Source: Agarophyton chilense
Lineage: Eukaryota > Rhodophyta > Florideophyceae > Gracilariales > Gracilariaceae
Assembly: GCA_030374765.1 (NCBI GenBank)
Contig: JARGXX010000071.1
Location: 1,550,001-1,614,000 of the forward strand
Direction: 5' to 3'
DNA: 64,000 nt
Made by a program: the position numbers and the translations under genes. This document shows, piece after piece, positions 10,946 through 21,894 of this stretch. The notes beneath the pieces are model-generated. The model saw nothing but the letters and a program-made list of their open reading frames with translations. It made no database searches and had not been told where the DNA came from. Every line of letters starts with the position of its first letter. The stretch's first letter is position 1.

Positions 10946-11943
10946 TTAATACTTTGTTTTCTTCTCATTGGCTCTAATTACAGCCATGCAACGACGTGGC
11001 ATGCTTCTGGAAAGCATAGTGAGCACGTTTGCGTCTATTTTCGACCACTCATCACGTAGTGCCTGTTTTAGCTCTACTTTTGAACCAAACTGGCGATTAT
11101 CAGCATACACTTTGTAAGCCAACATACTCCAAAGGTTCTCGATAGGGTTAAGATCCGGGGAGTGTGCAGGCCATTCCAAGAGCTCAATATTTTCTTCATT
11201 AAACCAAGCCTTAGAGTACCTCGAGACATGAATGGGGGCATTGTCTTGCTGAAATATAAACTTCTCTTCATGGTATTCGTCCACTCAAGGTAGAAATTTG
11301 GACTTCTGCATCTCTACATATCGCTCCGAATTAATATTTCTATCAATAAAAACCAAAGGTCCTTTTCCATAACGAGAAAAACATGGCCAAACCAATACTT
11401 AGAATCTTCCATTCTTCCTCTTAGAAAAAACTTGTTCATGATGACGTAAGTCATGCCAGTAATAAGTCCACCCATCTGGGCAGTCACCGTTAAATTTTTC
11501 TCGTAGTACCATACAACCACATTCCATTTGTGAGGATAAAATCGATTGTATCGAATGGCGCATTTGAGATGCGCAAATCGATGCTGTTTGGTTATCAGAG
11601 GTGCCGATTTTTTCTTCTTGTACTTGAGGCTGTGCAAGCGATGAATAGCCCGTGTCACAGCAGAAACAGAGACGTCGATATTGAGATCCTTTTTTAGAAC
11701 TTTAGCGGAGCAGGATTGCTAAAAAATCAGCCGTTTTACGTGACGGGTATCATGGGGTGTGAGTTTTTGCGGCCTTCCACTTCTTTTATTCGTAATTCCT
11801 ACGCTTTGTCGCCTCAGACATAGGTGTACAGCTGTTTTGGAGCGATTTACTTGAGTTGCTGTGATTTGTAAGGACAGCTCAGCTCCATGAAGTGCAATTA
11901 TTTGGGCGACTTCTGTGCTGGTAAGTTGTTTACCCTTCGGCAT
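10946..11943 (-). pseudogene. Tc1-type transposase, broken
   Basis: The ATG at 11943 opens MPKGKQLTSTEVAQII, a helix-turn-helix followed by the linker GRPQKLTP typical of Tc1 transposases. The catalytic part contains QDNAPIHVS and WPAHSPDLNPIENLW, the second Asp and the Asp/Glu region of the DDE/D triad. Breaks are an in-frame TAG at 11716-11718, a one-base frameshift near 11376, and a TGA at 11285-11287. The C-terminus is intact to the stop at 10946. Confidence 0.93.
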
Positions 11944-12242
11944 AGTTTGAAAGGTTTAAAGAACCTTTAAAAGGTCTAAAACGACGAAGGAGAATGATTT
12001 GTAGTACATATGCGCAATTGATACTGTGTTGTGTACGTGGAACATCAGTGCGCGCCTTTTTTGAAATCGTTTTCATATTTTTGCACTGCTGCAGAAACAA
12101 TGCTTTTAAAACTGTAAGGAATGCATAAGTTTTGGGCCTAAATTGAATGAATAGTGTTTATTGATGATGTGTCAGCATGCTGTCCTCTAAATATTTTCGT
12201 CATCTGGCTCTCGGAAGCCCTTTTTTGTTCAAAAAACACACC

Positions 12243-12267
12243 GTTCTTATATTTTTGCACACCACTG
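12243..12267 (-). repeat. Right terminal inverted repeat of the Tc1 element
   Basis: The minus strand reads CAGTGGTGTGCAAAAATATAAG. It is the mate of the left repeat at 10708-10732 and is followed by the TA at 12268. Confidence 0.88.
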
Positions 12268-12269
12268 TA

Positions 12270-14385
12270 CCTTCTAAGATGTCTAAAATACTAAAAACTA
12301 ATATTACTCATAAAATCACCAACGTAGTCCCCGATATATCGGATGCATACGAATGGTGCCCAGTTCGGTTAAACGCACCCCCCGCGTTGCTCTACAAACC
12401 GTTGAGAAATAGACCAAAAGCGACTATTAATAGTTTTTTATGTTATTTTTGTTTTCAAAGCCCCCTGAAAAAATATATCACCGACGTCTTTCTCCAACGC
12501 CTGGTTGAAATTCGACCTGATTTGATAGATTCTAACGGTGCACGTACGATATTTGAACAAAAGCACGCATGAATTTAGCAACCATTTCCGTTCCCGTTCC
12601 CCTCTCTGCTCCCACTTGATTCTATCACCAATCAGTGGGAAACGAGAACGAAAGGCTAGCATTCCTTATTCAGGGCTTTGTTGCAATGAAGTGACTTGTT
12701 CATAAAAAATCAACTGCTCGTCATGCTCGTCACCCAATGCACCTGTTACCTCGGTCTTGACAAAACAAGGGTGTCTGTCTCTAGAAACGCAGAATCGATG
12801 ACTCCCCGTCTTTTATGTTCGTTTTAAGTCTTCTCCTGTTTTTCGTAGACGCCTGTGAGTTCTGCAATTGTAGAATTCTGCATAAGTCTTGAAGCACTAA
12901 GTTCGCGTGCTAACAAAGTGGCATTTAAAGCAAACGTTAACACATTTACCACGTAATTATCATGCTTTCAACCATTATGAAACCTGCTTCTCACAATGTC
13001 GTCACCGTTGCATTCAAGTTTGGTTTTCAGTTTATCTGGAAGCAGGACACACGTTTTAAAGCCGGAAAACCCATTCGATATGTTTATAGAACAATCCGAA
13101 CTTCCGTGACGATGGTATACCTATTTCAGCGAGTTAATGGCTGGGTGAGATCTCCACCACGAGAAGTTGCACAAAACCGATGAATAGCGACATAAAACTT
13201 GCAGATGTTCCAAAGAGAAAAGATAAAGTCATTATCGACCCTTTCGTTCTTGTAGATGTTTCAAATAGACCAAGGGCATGGCATGCGGTAAGAAACCGGG
13301 GCCTTTCACGGCCGGGAAGGGGTTTGATATGAATCAGATCTTCCTTACTTTAGGGAGTATAGTGTTGTACAGCATCTCAAAGATTGTCAAAAATTGCCCA
13401 AAAGACGTGATGATTGAGGCCTGTCAGGGCTATGAGTGATGGATTGCATGCTGAGCGGTAGAGTTACTCAAAAGGAGAGGCATTGGCAATAATTAGCGCC
13501 TTTCGTTGAATCCGCCCATACCGTATACTCTGATCTTCGTTTTCGAGTTGAGACCGGTACGTGGGAGGCTTGTGCAGCATGGAGATTAGAAGAATGGTCG
13601 AAGTGATTGCCATTCGATGAAAAAGAAAAGGGAACGAAGAACAGAGTGAAGGTTGACGGGCTGCGAGAAAGGCTAAGAAACGCCGAGGCAGCGCCGAATC
13701 CAGTCAGTGGTTGAATGGAATGAAGCGCAGGGACACCCAGAAACTGAATATTCTACTAGTTTTGTGCATGTCATACTTCGTATTTCAGATTGTGCATTCA
13801 AACGCAAGTTCAAGAAAGCAGAGAATCCTTGTTTGCGTTTTGTTCATTTCAGGTTGCACCCCGTAATTGACCTATTCACGATGAGGACACTAATTTGATT
13901 AGTTCAAATCGATATCGGGCCGCTATTTTACTGCATGCCCTGGTCTAAGACAGTTTTATTCGGGTGTCTATCTTGAGAGAGACGCCATTCTTTCGGTTCC
14001 AAAATCGCACTACTAGGTTGGCAAAACGACCCCTTCTGTGAAAGCAGTCCGCTTGTGTATAATCGTGACGCCGAAGTTTAAACTTGCGCCGAGCATTCTG
14101 GGGCGTGTAATTAGTATCTTAGTGCATCCTGAACCCGTGCCTACATCATGAACGAGATCTTGTGCGACATAATGCCATGCTCGATATTCATGGATTTCCC
14201 TGCTAGCTAAATCATCCAAAGTGCATCTTGTGCCTGCGAAGCGTTCTGAGAACTTCAAGGGCAGTCATGACCGCCAACATTTTCTGCCATCACCATGATC
14301 TGGTGAACCATCGGCAGAACTAAAGCGAGTGGCCAACAGTCATCACTTGGACATCAAAAAATTCGCTATGCAGATGCTGTAATGG
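12270..14385. other. Intergenic stretch with no recognisable gene
   Basis: About 2.1 kb between the Tc1 element and the SurE-like gene. Open frames are short and have no family features. A weak hairpin lies near 12610-12650 (CCCACTTGATT against AATCAGTGGG). Box C/D-like motifs occur at 13408-13456 (see findings). Nothing else is supported. Confidence 0.6.
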
Positions 14386-15624
14386 TCACAAATTATGAAG
14401 CGCCATATCTTTCTGCGGAAGTGCAGAGGTGTTTGGTATCCAACGAACTCCATTTCGAACGACGTCTTTCAATAGATGCTCCGATAAGGCAAGCGGATGT
14501 GGATTAGGCCAGGTACCAACTGCAGTGATTGACACACATCCACGCCGAACGGCATCCAAGTCTGAGGCTTTGGACAGCATACCGTCCGGCCGGGCATTCC
14601 ACATTTTAATACCAATGGACTCTTCTGTGTGATTTTTTTCCCCACTGGGAACATATTCGAGGTTGATTACATCGCGATACAGCAAAGAATCTAATCTAGT
14701 CATCTCATAATTTCCGTTCCATACTTCTGGAACATTCATATTCAAGACGATATCCCCCCATGCGAAGGCATCTCGCACACGGTCGCTTGTGTTTCGTGTT
14801 TCGTCACGTGCTATTGAGCGAGAAGATAAACACAACTCAGGATTGAGTCTACCCATGTCGGGAGGAAACCTTGGGAGGTTCTGTATCAAAACCTCGGATA
14901 TTTCCACAGTTGCAGCGATAGCTTGATCGAACGATTTCTTCTTCGAAAGGTCATCAGAATCTCGCTTTTGCAAGTCGATTGAAGATGCAAAAGAAGGAAT
15001 TCCATACATTGCTGCTTGACGTGCTCCACCAAATGTTCCAGAGTAGAGCACATCACTACCCATATTTTGACCATAATTCACACCGGAGAGGGTAAGGCAT
15101 GGGTACACACCTAATTTTGCAAGCAAGCCTGAATGCGGCTCAATTGCGGTTAGAATACAGTCTGCTGGAGTTCCTTTGTCGATTGAAAACACTCGGAGCA
15201 TTCCCTTCGTCACACCGTTCCGCTCCACGTTTCCAAACTGTTTCTCGTAGTCAAGGTGACGTCGCAACTTTAGAGAACTTCCAAGAGTGATACGCTGGCT
15301 ACAAGCGGAGTTATTCTGCCCAGGGGCTACAATGACAACGTTATAGCCCCGAGAAATGAGGTTATGGGCAAGAGGGAGAATCAATGCATCTTCTGGATGA
15401 ATTCCATCGTCATTTGTCAACAGGATTGCTCTCTCAGGACCATATCTAGTTTCGGGGTTAGCAGACATTTTCAAGATGGCTTTGTTGCTCAACAGCGTGG
15501 AAGGACGCCTTCGATAACACCGGCAATTTCTTCTTCCAATCCAGTTCGAGTGAACTTGATTTACTTCTTTGAACCAAGCCTTCGAAGAGGTTTGAAACGC
15601 TAGCAAGTGAATTGCAGATGTCAT
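14386..15624 (-). CDS. surE: SurE-like 5'/3'-nucleotidase or acid phosphatase
   Basis: SurE proteins are metal-dependent phosphatases acting on nucleoside monophosphates and other small phosphate esters. The family's N-terminal signature is clear: ILLTNDDGIHPEDA (residues 67-80), with the tandem Asp pair that binds the metal, then VVIVAPGQNNSACSQR (97-111) with the conserved Asn/Ser, and TLSGVNYGQNMGSDV (178-192). The first Met gives 412 residues; a Met at residue 53 (15468) begins right before the domain. The first 52 residues are Arg/Ser-rich and might be an organelle-targeting peptide, or the start may be internal. The C-terminal half is longer than in bacterial SurE. Divergent from SEC11, about 700 bp away. 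Confidence 0.9.
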   Translation of the reverse strand: MTSAIHLLAFQTSSKAWFKEVNQVHSNWIGRRNCRCYRRRPSTLLSNKAILKMSANPETRYGPERAILLTNDDGIHPEDALILPLAHNLISRGYNVVIVAPGQNNSACSQRITLGSSLKLRRHLDYEKQFGNVERNGVTKGMLRVFSIDKGTPADCILTAIEPHSGLLAKLGVYPCLTLSGVNYGQNMGSDVLYSGTFGGARQAAMYGIPSFASSIDLQKRDSDDLSKKKSFDQAIAATVEISEVLIQNLPRFPPDMGRLNPELCLSSRSIARDETRNTSDRVRDAFAWGDIVLNMNVPEVWNGNYEMTRLDSLLYRDVINLEYVPSGEKNHTEESIGIKMWNARPDGMLSKASDLDAVRRGCVSITAVGTWPNPHPLALSEHLLKDVVRNGVRWIPNTSALPQKDMALHNL

Positions 15625-16323
15625 GCAAAAGCTAGGGAGTGCAACGATGAGCCAAATTGGCGTCCAATAGAGATGGGAAACTCCTATCGGTCCCCTGGGT
15701 TATGATGTGTCGGTCGTGGGAAATATTCACCCATCCGTTCGTACGCGCGTCCGACCGCAACTACAGAATAACGCGTTATCTTTTTTCTCCACCGTTCGTC
15801 GAGCACAGCGTGGCGCTGAACTCATTGACAAATACTAAAACAGTATCATACGATGTATCTGGTAGGTTACACCTACGCCTCGAATCGAGGTTTGGCATGA
15901 TGCGAGGAACGTGTGCTGTTGACAACTACGTGTTGTACAGGTGGCATCCATTCCATAATTAATTTTAACACCAGATCAATCCAAATGCACAGGGCTGAGC
16001 GACCTTATCCGCCCTTGAACACTCCCCTCACCGCTTAGGACAAGCACGTCTGGGGATCACAAGTGGCGCCGACGGGATTTCAAAAGTACCTTTTGAATTG
16101 TTCAACCACGAGTGCGTTTCTTCACCGGTTCACGATTTGGCAAGACTGAAACCTGAATGCTGTAAACTAGCGAATAAGTTTACTGTCTACTTGCTCACCT
16201 TACGGTAGGAGTTGTTGCGTAATATACCTACCGGTCGAAGACCGATAGACGTGAAGAGCAACACTGCTCCGCATTCGATCTAAGACAAGACTTTTTTCTT
16301 TCCACAAGCCTTGTCTTTTCAAA
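15625..16323. other. Divergent intergenic region between surE and SEC11
   Basis: Roughly 700 bp that must hold both promoters. No clear TATA box or other named element is evident. Open frames here are short and unlike any protein family I know. Confidence 0.5.
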
Positions 16324-16983
16324 ATGATGGAAATGCTGCAAACGTTTCTCTTTTACTGGCGGAGATTCAAAGATCTGAAGAAGCGGCAGGTAAGCAATTG
16401 TTTTCCCACGCTTTGCTCGTTTCTACTCTTGCTCACCTCTCGAAAAAGTATCTGACATCAACTCTATAAATTTGGAGAATCTGTTCTGCAGATGGTGTTG
16501 CAAGTTGTCAACTTGGGAATGCTTCTTTCTGCTGCCTTAATCATGTATAAGACTTTTATGCTCATATCTAACTCTGAGAGCCCTATTGTTGTTGTCCTTA
16601 GCGGGAGCATGGAACCCGGTGTTCATCGAGGTGATCTATTACTTCTCACTAACTATGACAAAACTGATAGACTTGTATCCGGTGATATCGTTGTGTACAA
16701 GCTACCTGAGAGACCCGTGCCAATCGTGCATCGCATAATCAAGATTCACGAAACAAACGATCGGAGTATTGATGTTCTGTCGAAGGGTGATAATAACATC
16801 CCCGATGACCGCGACCTTTACGGACCGTATCGCAAGTGGCTGACTCGCCCCATGATCGCGGGGCGGGCGTTCGCCTTCTTGCCATACGCCGGTATGCTTA
16901 CAATTATTATGAATGATTACCCACAAGTCAAATATGTGTTGCTAGCCAGTCTCTCATTGTTTGCCTTGGTGGGCGCTGATTAA
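16324..16983 (+). CDS. SEC11: Signal peptidase complex catalytic subunit SEC11 (one intron)
   Basis: SEC11 cleaves signal peptides from secretory proteins at the ER membrane. Exon 1 (16324-16389) encodes MMEMLQTFLFYWRRFKDLKK plus RQ; exon 2 (16492-16983) continues MVLQVVNLGM, matching the family's usual KRQ-hydrophobic start. The joined protein is 185 residues, the usual size. One transmembrane segment is at about 25-45. The catalytic Ser is in SGSMEP (59-64), His in PIVHR (about residue 102), and Asp in IPDDRDLYG (about 126). The intron is phase 0 with GTAAGC...CTGCAG borders. Without exon 1 the membrane anchor would be incomplete, so the upstream ATG is preferred. Confidence 0.93.
16390..16491 (+). 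other. Spliceosomal intron of SEC11 (102 bp)
   Basis: The 5' splice site is CAG|GTAAGC and the 3' site is CTGCAG|ATG. A CTGAC branch-point-like motif sits 40 bp upstream of the acceptor (near 16452). Removal joins two parts of a conserved protein in frame. It is the only intron I can support in the window. Confidence 0.9.
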
Positions 16984-17138
16984 AGCGCAAGAGTGCGTAG
17001 ACGTATGTGACGCATAATTTCTTCAGACTCTTTCCGGGAATGGGTTTCAATCACAAAAACAAAGCAATAACAAGTCAGAGGCTTGTGATGAGGATGAGGT
17101 GCGTCTATTCTGCTCCCCCGATTAGGCCGCAGTACGCA

Positions 17139-18092
17139 CTACTTAGTTGCTGCAGCTTGGACTTCTTCAGAAGTTTTCGCGTTGATCTGGACCGCGTGAA
17201 TATGTCCTGCGCTTAGCTCATCCCGTAACAAAGTGTAAACCATCCGATGCCTCTTCACTTGGCTCAACGACTGGAATGCGTCCGACACAATGTATACAGT
17301 AAAATGTGATTCTCCATTTAACCCCTTTGAACCTGCGTGGCCTTTGTGTTGAGCGGAGTCGTCCCGAACGAGTAATTCAGAGGGTTTAAGCGCTTGCAAC
17401 TTTCTCATAATTGCTGAGTATATCGGGCGGCTTGGGTCCTCAGCAAACCCATTAGCCATTGTAGAAGCTTCAGATGAACTATTCTCAGAGGAACCTTCAC
17501 CGTCCAACGATGCTAGTTCAGCTACGTCTTTTTTTATCTTCGCTAGCATGTTGACAAACCCGTTGTTTCTGCTGGGAGTGAGTGACACTGCAAGTCCAGA
17601 AGCAGAGATGAAGTTAGGGCTGACAGTATTTACTTCGTTTGGAGTGGCTCCATCAAGACCATTGATGAGTAGAGAAAGAAGCCCCTTGGTAAGTTGTGAA
17701 TCTGAGTCACCTTGCAGTCGAACCAACCCATTTTCATCTATAGAAACCTTGACATGAACGACGCTGGTACAACCATGAACTCTGTTTTCGTCAACTTGCA
17801 AGGATGAATCCATAGGTGGCAACTGTTTAGCGAAGAAGAGTAGTTGCTGATATCGAAGTTTGGGGTCAGGTACCATTGCGAAGGAATCCACATACTTCTG
17901 AAGTGAAGGCGGGAGATCCAGGGATTCTTTCTGCATTACCATCCTAACTGAAATGGAAGTAGATCTCGCACGTTTACACCGCGGTCGGTCGGAGCAAACG
18001 GAGGACCGCTGCAAATGCCTCGATAAAAATGCCGTCGCTGGAGTTGTCACGAAGGCATGCTGAAGAGGGTTGTGGTAGTGACCGCCCATCAT
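17139..18092 (-). CDS. SUFE1: SufE-BolA fusion, plastid sulfur-transfer activator
   Basis: SufE accepts sulfur from the cysteine desulfurase SufS for iron-sulfur cluster assembly; plants and algae have a plastid form fused to BolA (SUFE1). Residues about 56-185 are SufE: YQQLLFFAKQLPPMD, then RVHGCTSVVHV with the sulfur-carrying Cys at 108, and LLINGLDGATP. A Ser-rich linker follows, then BolA at about 222-312, with SHFTVYIVSDAFQSLSQVKRHRMVYTLL including the conserved RH. The first ~50 residues are Ser/Arg-rich and low in acids, fitting a transit peptide. The 317-residue length fits the fusion. SEC11 lies downstream, convergent. Confidence 0.93.
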   Translation of the reverse strand: MMGGHYHNPLQHAFVTTPATAFLSRHLQRSSVCSDRPRCKRARSTSISVRMVMQKESLDLPPSLQKYVDSFAMVPDPKLRYQQLLFFAKQLPPMDSSLQVDENRVHGCTSVVHVKVSIDENGLVRLQGDSDSQLTKGLLSLLINGLDGATPNEVNTVSPNFISASGLAVSLTPSRNNGFVNMLAKIKKDVAELASLDGEGSSENSSSEASTMANGFAEDPSRPIYSAIMRKLQALKPSELLVRDDSAQHKGHAGSKGLNGESHFTVYIVSDAFQSLSQVKRHRMVYTLLRDELSAGHIHAVQINAKTSEEVQAAATK

Positions 18093-18873
18093 TCAAATTT
18101 GTCTTTGCAAACCGTGCAACGCACTGCTTCAACTAACCGTTGAGGTCAACGCCTCTAAGCTCCTCAGTTTATATTCTAGAACCAGGTCACTTCTGTGTGA
18201 AAGGTACCGAAGGCTCCAACAGCGAAATGAAAGAGGTGTTTCTCGTCTTTGTACTATCTTCGCATGTGGACCAAAACTACATGCGTGGGCCGAAATGTGG
18301 ATTGGATGTCTCTGCGAAAGATTGGGCATTCGTGGTGCCAAGATTGTGCTCCACCACCACATAAACACAAAGATCTGGTTTGGACCGCAAACTGGATATT
18401 CATTTTCTGTTGTTCTAGTTTCTACGAAGGGGTAGGTTCAATGAAACAGATGTGACACATCGCACAATTGCCCTGGGGTTTGAACAACCGTTCTTCCTAA
18501 CCTTTCAGTGCTAATCTTTATATATCAACCCTCTCTTCTTACGTATGTTCTTGGTCTTGTAACTCCGAACCAACTGAATAAAAACTCGTTCGTAACACTC
18601 AGCAAGGTAATCGATTTTCTGCACCGATGTTTTTATTACTGCAACCCTTCTGAAGTAGAAATCAAACTAGTATTAGTACTCTCTTGTGCACGCTGCTAAT
18701 GGGCTGCGGAACAAGATCTCAAGCTGAGACTCAAGCTAGAGCGGGTGAAGAACGTGGTTGCTTCCGTTTCTCATTGACAAAATTCAGTTAGGCCAACAGT
18801 TAAGGGCTGCTTAGACAAAACGAGCTGGGACTCCCAGAAATATCTGCTGCCCCGCCTCAATATTGCGGAAGAT
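18093..18873. other. Intergenic, upstream of SUFE1 and downstream of the peroxidase
   Basis: About 780 bp holding the SUFE1 promoter and the peroxidase 3' flank. No gene or repeat is recognised. Confidence 0.5.
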
Positions 18874-20988
18874 TTAAGCCCTCTTCATAGCACTTTCTTG
18901 ATTGGGCATGTGTTGGATTCGAATCTTTGTGTTGGCCAAAATGATATCTTTGAGACGAATTTGGTGGCTTTCGATTTTCCTCACAACTGCAAGCTTTCTC
19001 ATAAATGCTCCCCAACGCAGATTCTCGTAATAGAATCTATCTCCATCTCGAAGCCTTTCAAACTGGGTGGACACTACTTTGTGAAAAAATGGTCCGAGGA
19101 GTGATCCAGGGAGTGGTTTCTCTGCAAGTCCCCCAATAAAAGGATCTATTCTTGTCGGAGAGTTGTACAAGCGAAGAATTTTGGTTCGCAAGGCTGCCGG
19201 AATATCTCCTAAACCCTGGCCACTGCTCTTCAGGCCGTAATTCTTTCGAGCCGCAGCATATGATGGTAATCTGTGATCACGACCTCTTTGAATATTCAAT
19301 GCAGGTAAGTCTAGAACACCTCGTTGGTGTGGGTTGAAGAGGAAATCTCGAATTGAATCTGCATGCTCGAGATCAACGGCCATAGCTGGTTGATCCATGA
19401 GTCCAAGCAACCAACTTTCGATATCAAATTCGGCAAACAAACCAGGATTAAAAAACAAATCCTGGAGACGATGGGATTCTGTTTTGTTCTTAATGTCCCT
19501 TGTTTGGATCTTGTCGCGAATAGTGGTATGACCCCACCGAAATGCAGCAGTTGAAAACATGATATCTATTGATGCGTCAACGAAAGGGTTGTATCCCTTG
19601 TAAGGCTTCAATGCCTTCTGTCCTAGAATCAAGGGTAGGTATTCGTGATAAACAATGTTTTGTAGCTCTGCGATAACGATTCGCCGGGCTTGTTGGTACA
19701 GCCACTCGTCAGTTTGCCTCACCTTTCTGTTTCTACGTAAAACGCGAATCAGCTCGTCGCATACTCTGTTATGCTCTCTGGCAAATATTGTGTGCATTGC
19801 AGTCAGAAGGGTGTTTTCGTTAGCTCTCATATCTCCCGCCGCAAAGAGCTCTGTGTTCTTATGTTGATTCGCATTCTCAACAACATAGGGAAGGAAGGCT
19901 TCAGAATTCTTTGGCAAGTTCTCTTCACCTTTTCTGACGTCCATACGAAGCTTGCCGTCCTTAAACGCTCTTAGTGCCAGAGCCCGGTCGTTGTCAGATC
20001 CATAGATACCACTTCCGTCAATAAAGGATGTAATTCTGTTGAATTGTCTTTGCTCCCCACCGTTTGGTTTATACTTCCTGTGGCAGCACTCATTTGGCCG
20101 GAGTGGAATAGGGTCTGAACGCAAAAAGTGCATTTTACCTTGCCCAGGATCATTTGGAGGAATGGGAAAACTTGCGTTCAAAAACGACGTTTCCCCAGAT
20201 GGGGTGAGAACAAAATCGTGATCAATGAACTGACCAAACAGGACAAGCATGAAGCTGATATTGTTAGGGGCAAACTTATTCGATCTCTTCTTGCAAAGAG
20301 TGTTGCTAACATGCCTGGGGTTGGGAAGATCGGCTGTAATTTTCAACCCAGGGACTCTCCAAGGATGCAGTTGAAGCGCATTTGTTATTCCAGAAGTCAA
20401 CCGATAAGGATTGTTGCAAACGCCGGTGATTGTTGCTATTGTGCGACTGCAACGTCTTGCACCAAGCACAACTTGTGCGTTTTCTAACATTGTTTTGACC
20501 AGAGCAGTTGCGTATATATTTCTAGCTCGCTTTAGATTTAAGTTCCGAATACCAGTTCCATGGAAAGTTATGGTCAAGTACCTCCTTCTGTACCGGTTTT
20601 GCGTCTGGACAATGAACTTGCTGCCTTTCATGGGTACAGGAAATGTGTCGGTCTCATGATCCAGGATTTGCAGATGAAAGTAATCAGTTTGATGGTGTTT
20701 TCGGATGAGACGAATTTTGGCCTTGTGGAACCTGCCTCTTGTGATCTCAACTTCATCCTTTCCGACAACCTCAAACTGGCTGATATAGTTTCCAAACAAA
20801 AGTGGAACTCCCTGAGGAAAGCGCATGTATGCCCGAGGAAGGCTCCCGTGCGAAATACGCCGGCGATACGAAAAGGAATTCACAAGAAACCCAGGCGTTA
20901 GGATTGCTCCCATGGACATGGAAAGGAATAGGGCGAATATCGTCAACAGTTTGAAGAAGTTTAGCCTCGTTTCCATGTTTGGAAACAA
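18874..20988 (-). CDS. Secreted animal-type haem peroxidase
   Basis: This belongs to the peroxidase-cyclooxygenase superfamily, which uses peroxide to oxidise halides or organic substrates. The 704-residue protein begins with a hydrophobic signal or anchor (about 10-27). Distal haem motif GQFIDHDFVLTP puts His at 257; GSGIYGSDNDRAL follows near 326; FAREHNRVCDEL holds the catalytic Arg (404) and Glu; AAFRWGHTTIRD carries the proximal His at 488; and ALNIQRGRDHRLPSY is the late signature. A Met at residue 5 is an alternative start. No introns. The substrate cannot be told from sequence; in algae such enzymes are linked to oxidative defence or halogen metabolism. Confidence 0.94.
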   Translation of the reverse strand: MFPNMETRLNFFKLLTIFALFLSMSMGAILTPGFLVNSFSYRRRISHGSLPRAYMRFPQGVPLLFGNYISQFEVVGKDEVEITRGRFHKAKIRLIRKHHQTDYFHLQILDHETDTFPVPMKGSKFIVQTQNRYRRRYLTITFHGTGIRNLNLKRARNIYATALVKTMLENAQVVLGARRCSRTIATITGVCNNPYRLTSGITNALQLHPWRVPGLKITADLPNPRHVSNTLCKKRSNKFAPNNISFMLVLFGQFIDHDFVLTPSGETSFLNASFPIPPNDPGQGKMHFLRSDPIPLRPNECCHRKYKPNGGEQRQFNRITSFIDGSGIYGSDNDRALALRAFKDGKLRMDVRKGEENLPKNSEAFLPYVVENANQHKNTELFAAGDMRANENTLLTAMHTIFAREHNRVCDELIRVLRRNRKVRQTDEWLYQQARRIVIAELQNIVYHEYLPLILGQKALKPYKGYNPFVDASIDIMFSTAAFRWGHTTIRDKIQTRDIKNKTESHRLQDLFFNPGLFAEFDIESWLLGLMDQPAMAVDLEHADSIRDFLFNPHQRGVLDLPALNIQRGRDHRLPSYAAARKNYGLKSSGQGLGDIPAALRTKILRLYNSPTRIDPFIGGLAEKPLPGSLLGPFFHKVVSTQFERLRDGDRFYYENLRWGAFMRKLAVVRKIESHQIRLKDIILANTKIRIQHMPNQESAMKRA

Positions 20989-21894
20989 GCAAGATGAGGC
21001 GCAAATTCACGGGTGATAGAGGTTCTGTCTACTTCACAAGCACATAGGAAGGTTGGGTTTGTTCTGATGAATAAAAACATCTTGTAGCTCACTCCGAGAT
21101 GCAGAACATGGTGAGGGTTTCGCGATTTGCATTTCTGATTCGCGTTCGTCATTGCATTGATTCAGGGGACCTGAAAAAACGAAGCTAAAGATACATTTGA
21201 ACGTTTAAGTGTAGAAGTTTGGTCATATTCAAGTTAACTTGAGGTCTATGAGAATCTTGGTTTATATTCAGAGAAAAAGCTTTTGGAGAGAGTTAATCGA
21301 TAACGGCACGCATCACGCCCTTGACCTGACAGAATTGCATTGGGGAGGAAGGTGTTAACGAGAAAAGTAGACGTGTGTGGTTTGACAATTTCATAAGAAA
21401 CATGTGAAACCTTGCCGTGCCCTTTGGTCCATGCTGATACAATGTAAATTGTACGCAATTGCACTCGTCGACGAAGGTATTCAAAGAAAATCCGGATTTT
21501 CATATTTATATGCGATCAATGGAGTTAAGAGTGTTAATGCATTCCAAAAAGACATCTTTGCACTAGAGCAGGGTAATGCATGAGATAGAATGCAGAGAAA
21601 GAAAAATGTAGGAGGTGAAAGATGGGTCGGGCCTAATCGCTATTCTCCGAGTCATCCATCTTTGGCGCATTGATACTGTGGCAGGTAGAAAGCATCGCAG
21701 GGGCGCTCCTACTGTACTCCGTGGGACTTAATCCTACTGCAGTACGGGCTTTAAAAGAATATATCAACTCTTCGTGGTTTCTGTCAACGGTCTCAGTCGA
21801 CTGGTTGGTGTAGTACTGAGCGCCGATCGTAAGGTTAGAAGGCAAGGAGAGTTTTCTGGCTGGGAATAGCACACTGGAGAAGCATTGAGGTGCA
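20989..21894. other. Intergenic between peroxidase and glycosyltransferase
   Basis: The peroxidase promoter should lie here. A 99-codon open frame (21932-21633, minus) overlaps the end of the glycosyltransferase but has no recognisable domain. Nothing else is evident. Confidence 0.45.

Larger units (their letters stand above)
10708..12267 (-). mobile_element. Tc1/mariner transposon, 1560 bp, inactive
   Basis: TA dinucleotides flank the element (10706-10707 and 12268-12269), the hallmark target duplication of this superfamily. Inverted termini of about 25 bp begin CAGTGGTGTGCAAAA at each end, with single mismatches. The length is typical for Tc1. The transposase is on the minus strand and is broken. 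A different Tc1 family sits at 45162. Confidence 0.93.

Noticed and set aside
15657..15962. 101-codon frame between surE and SEC11
   Set aside because: No start context, domain or composition support; likely chance.
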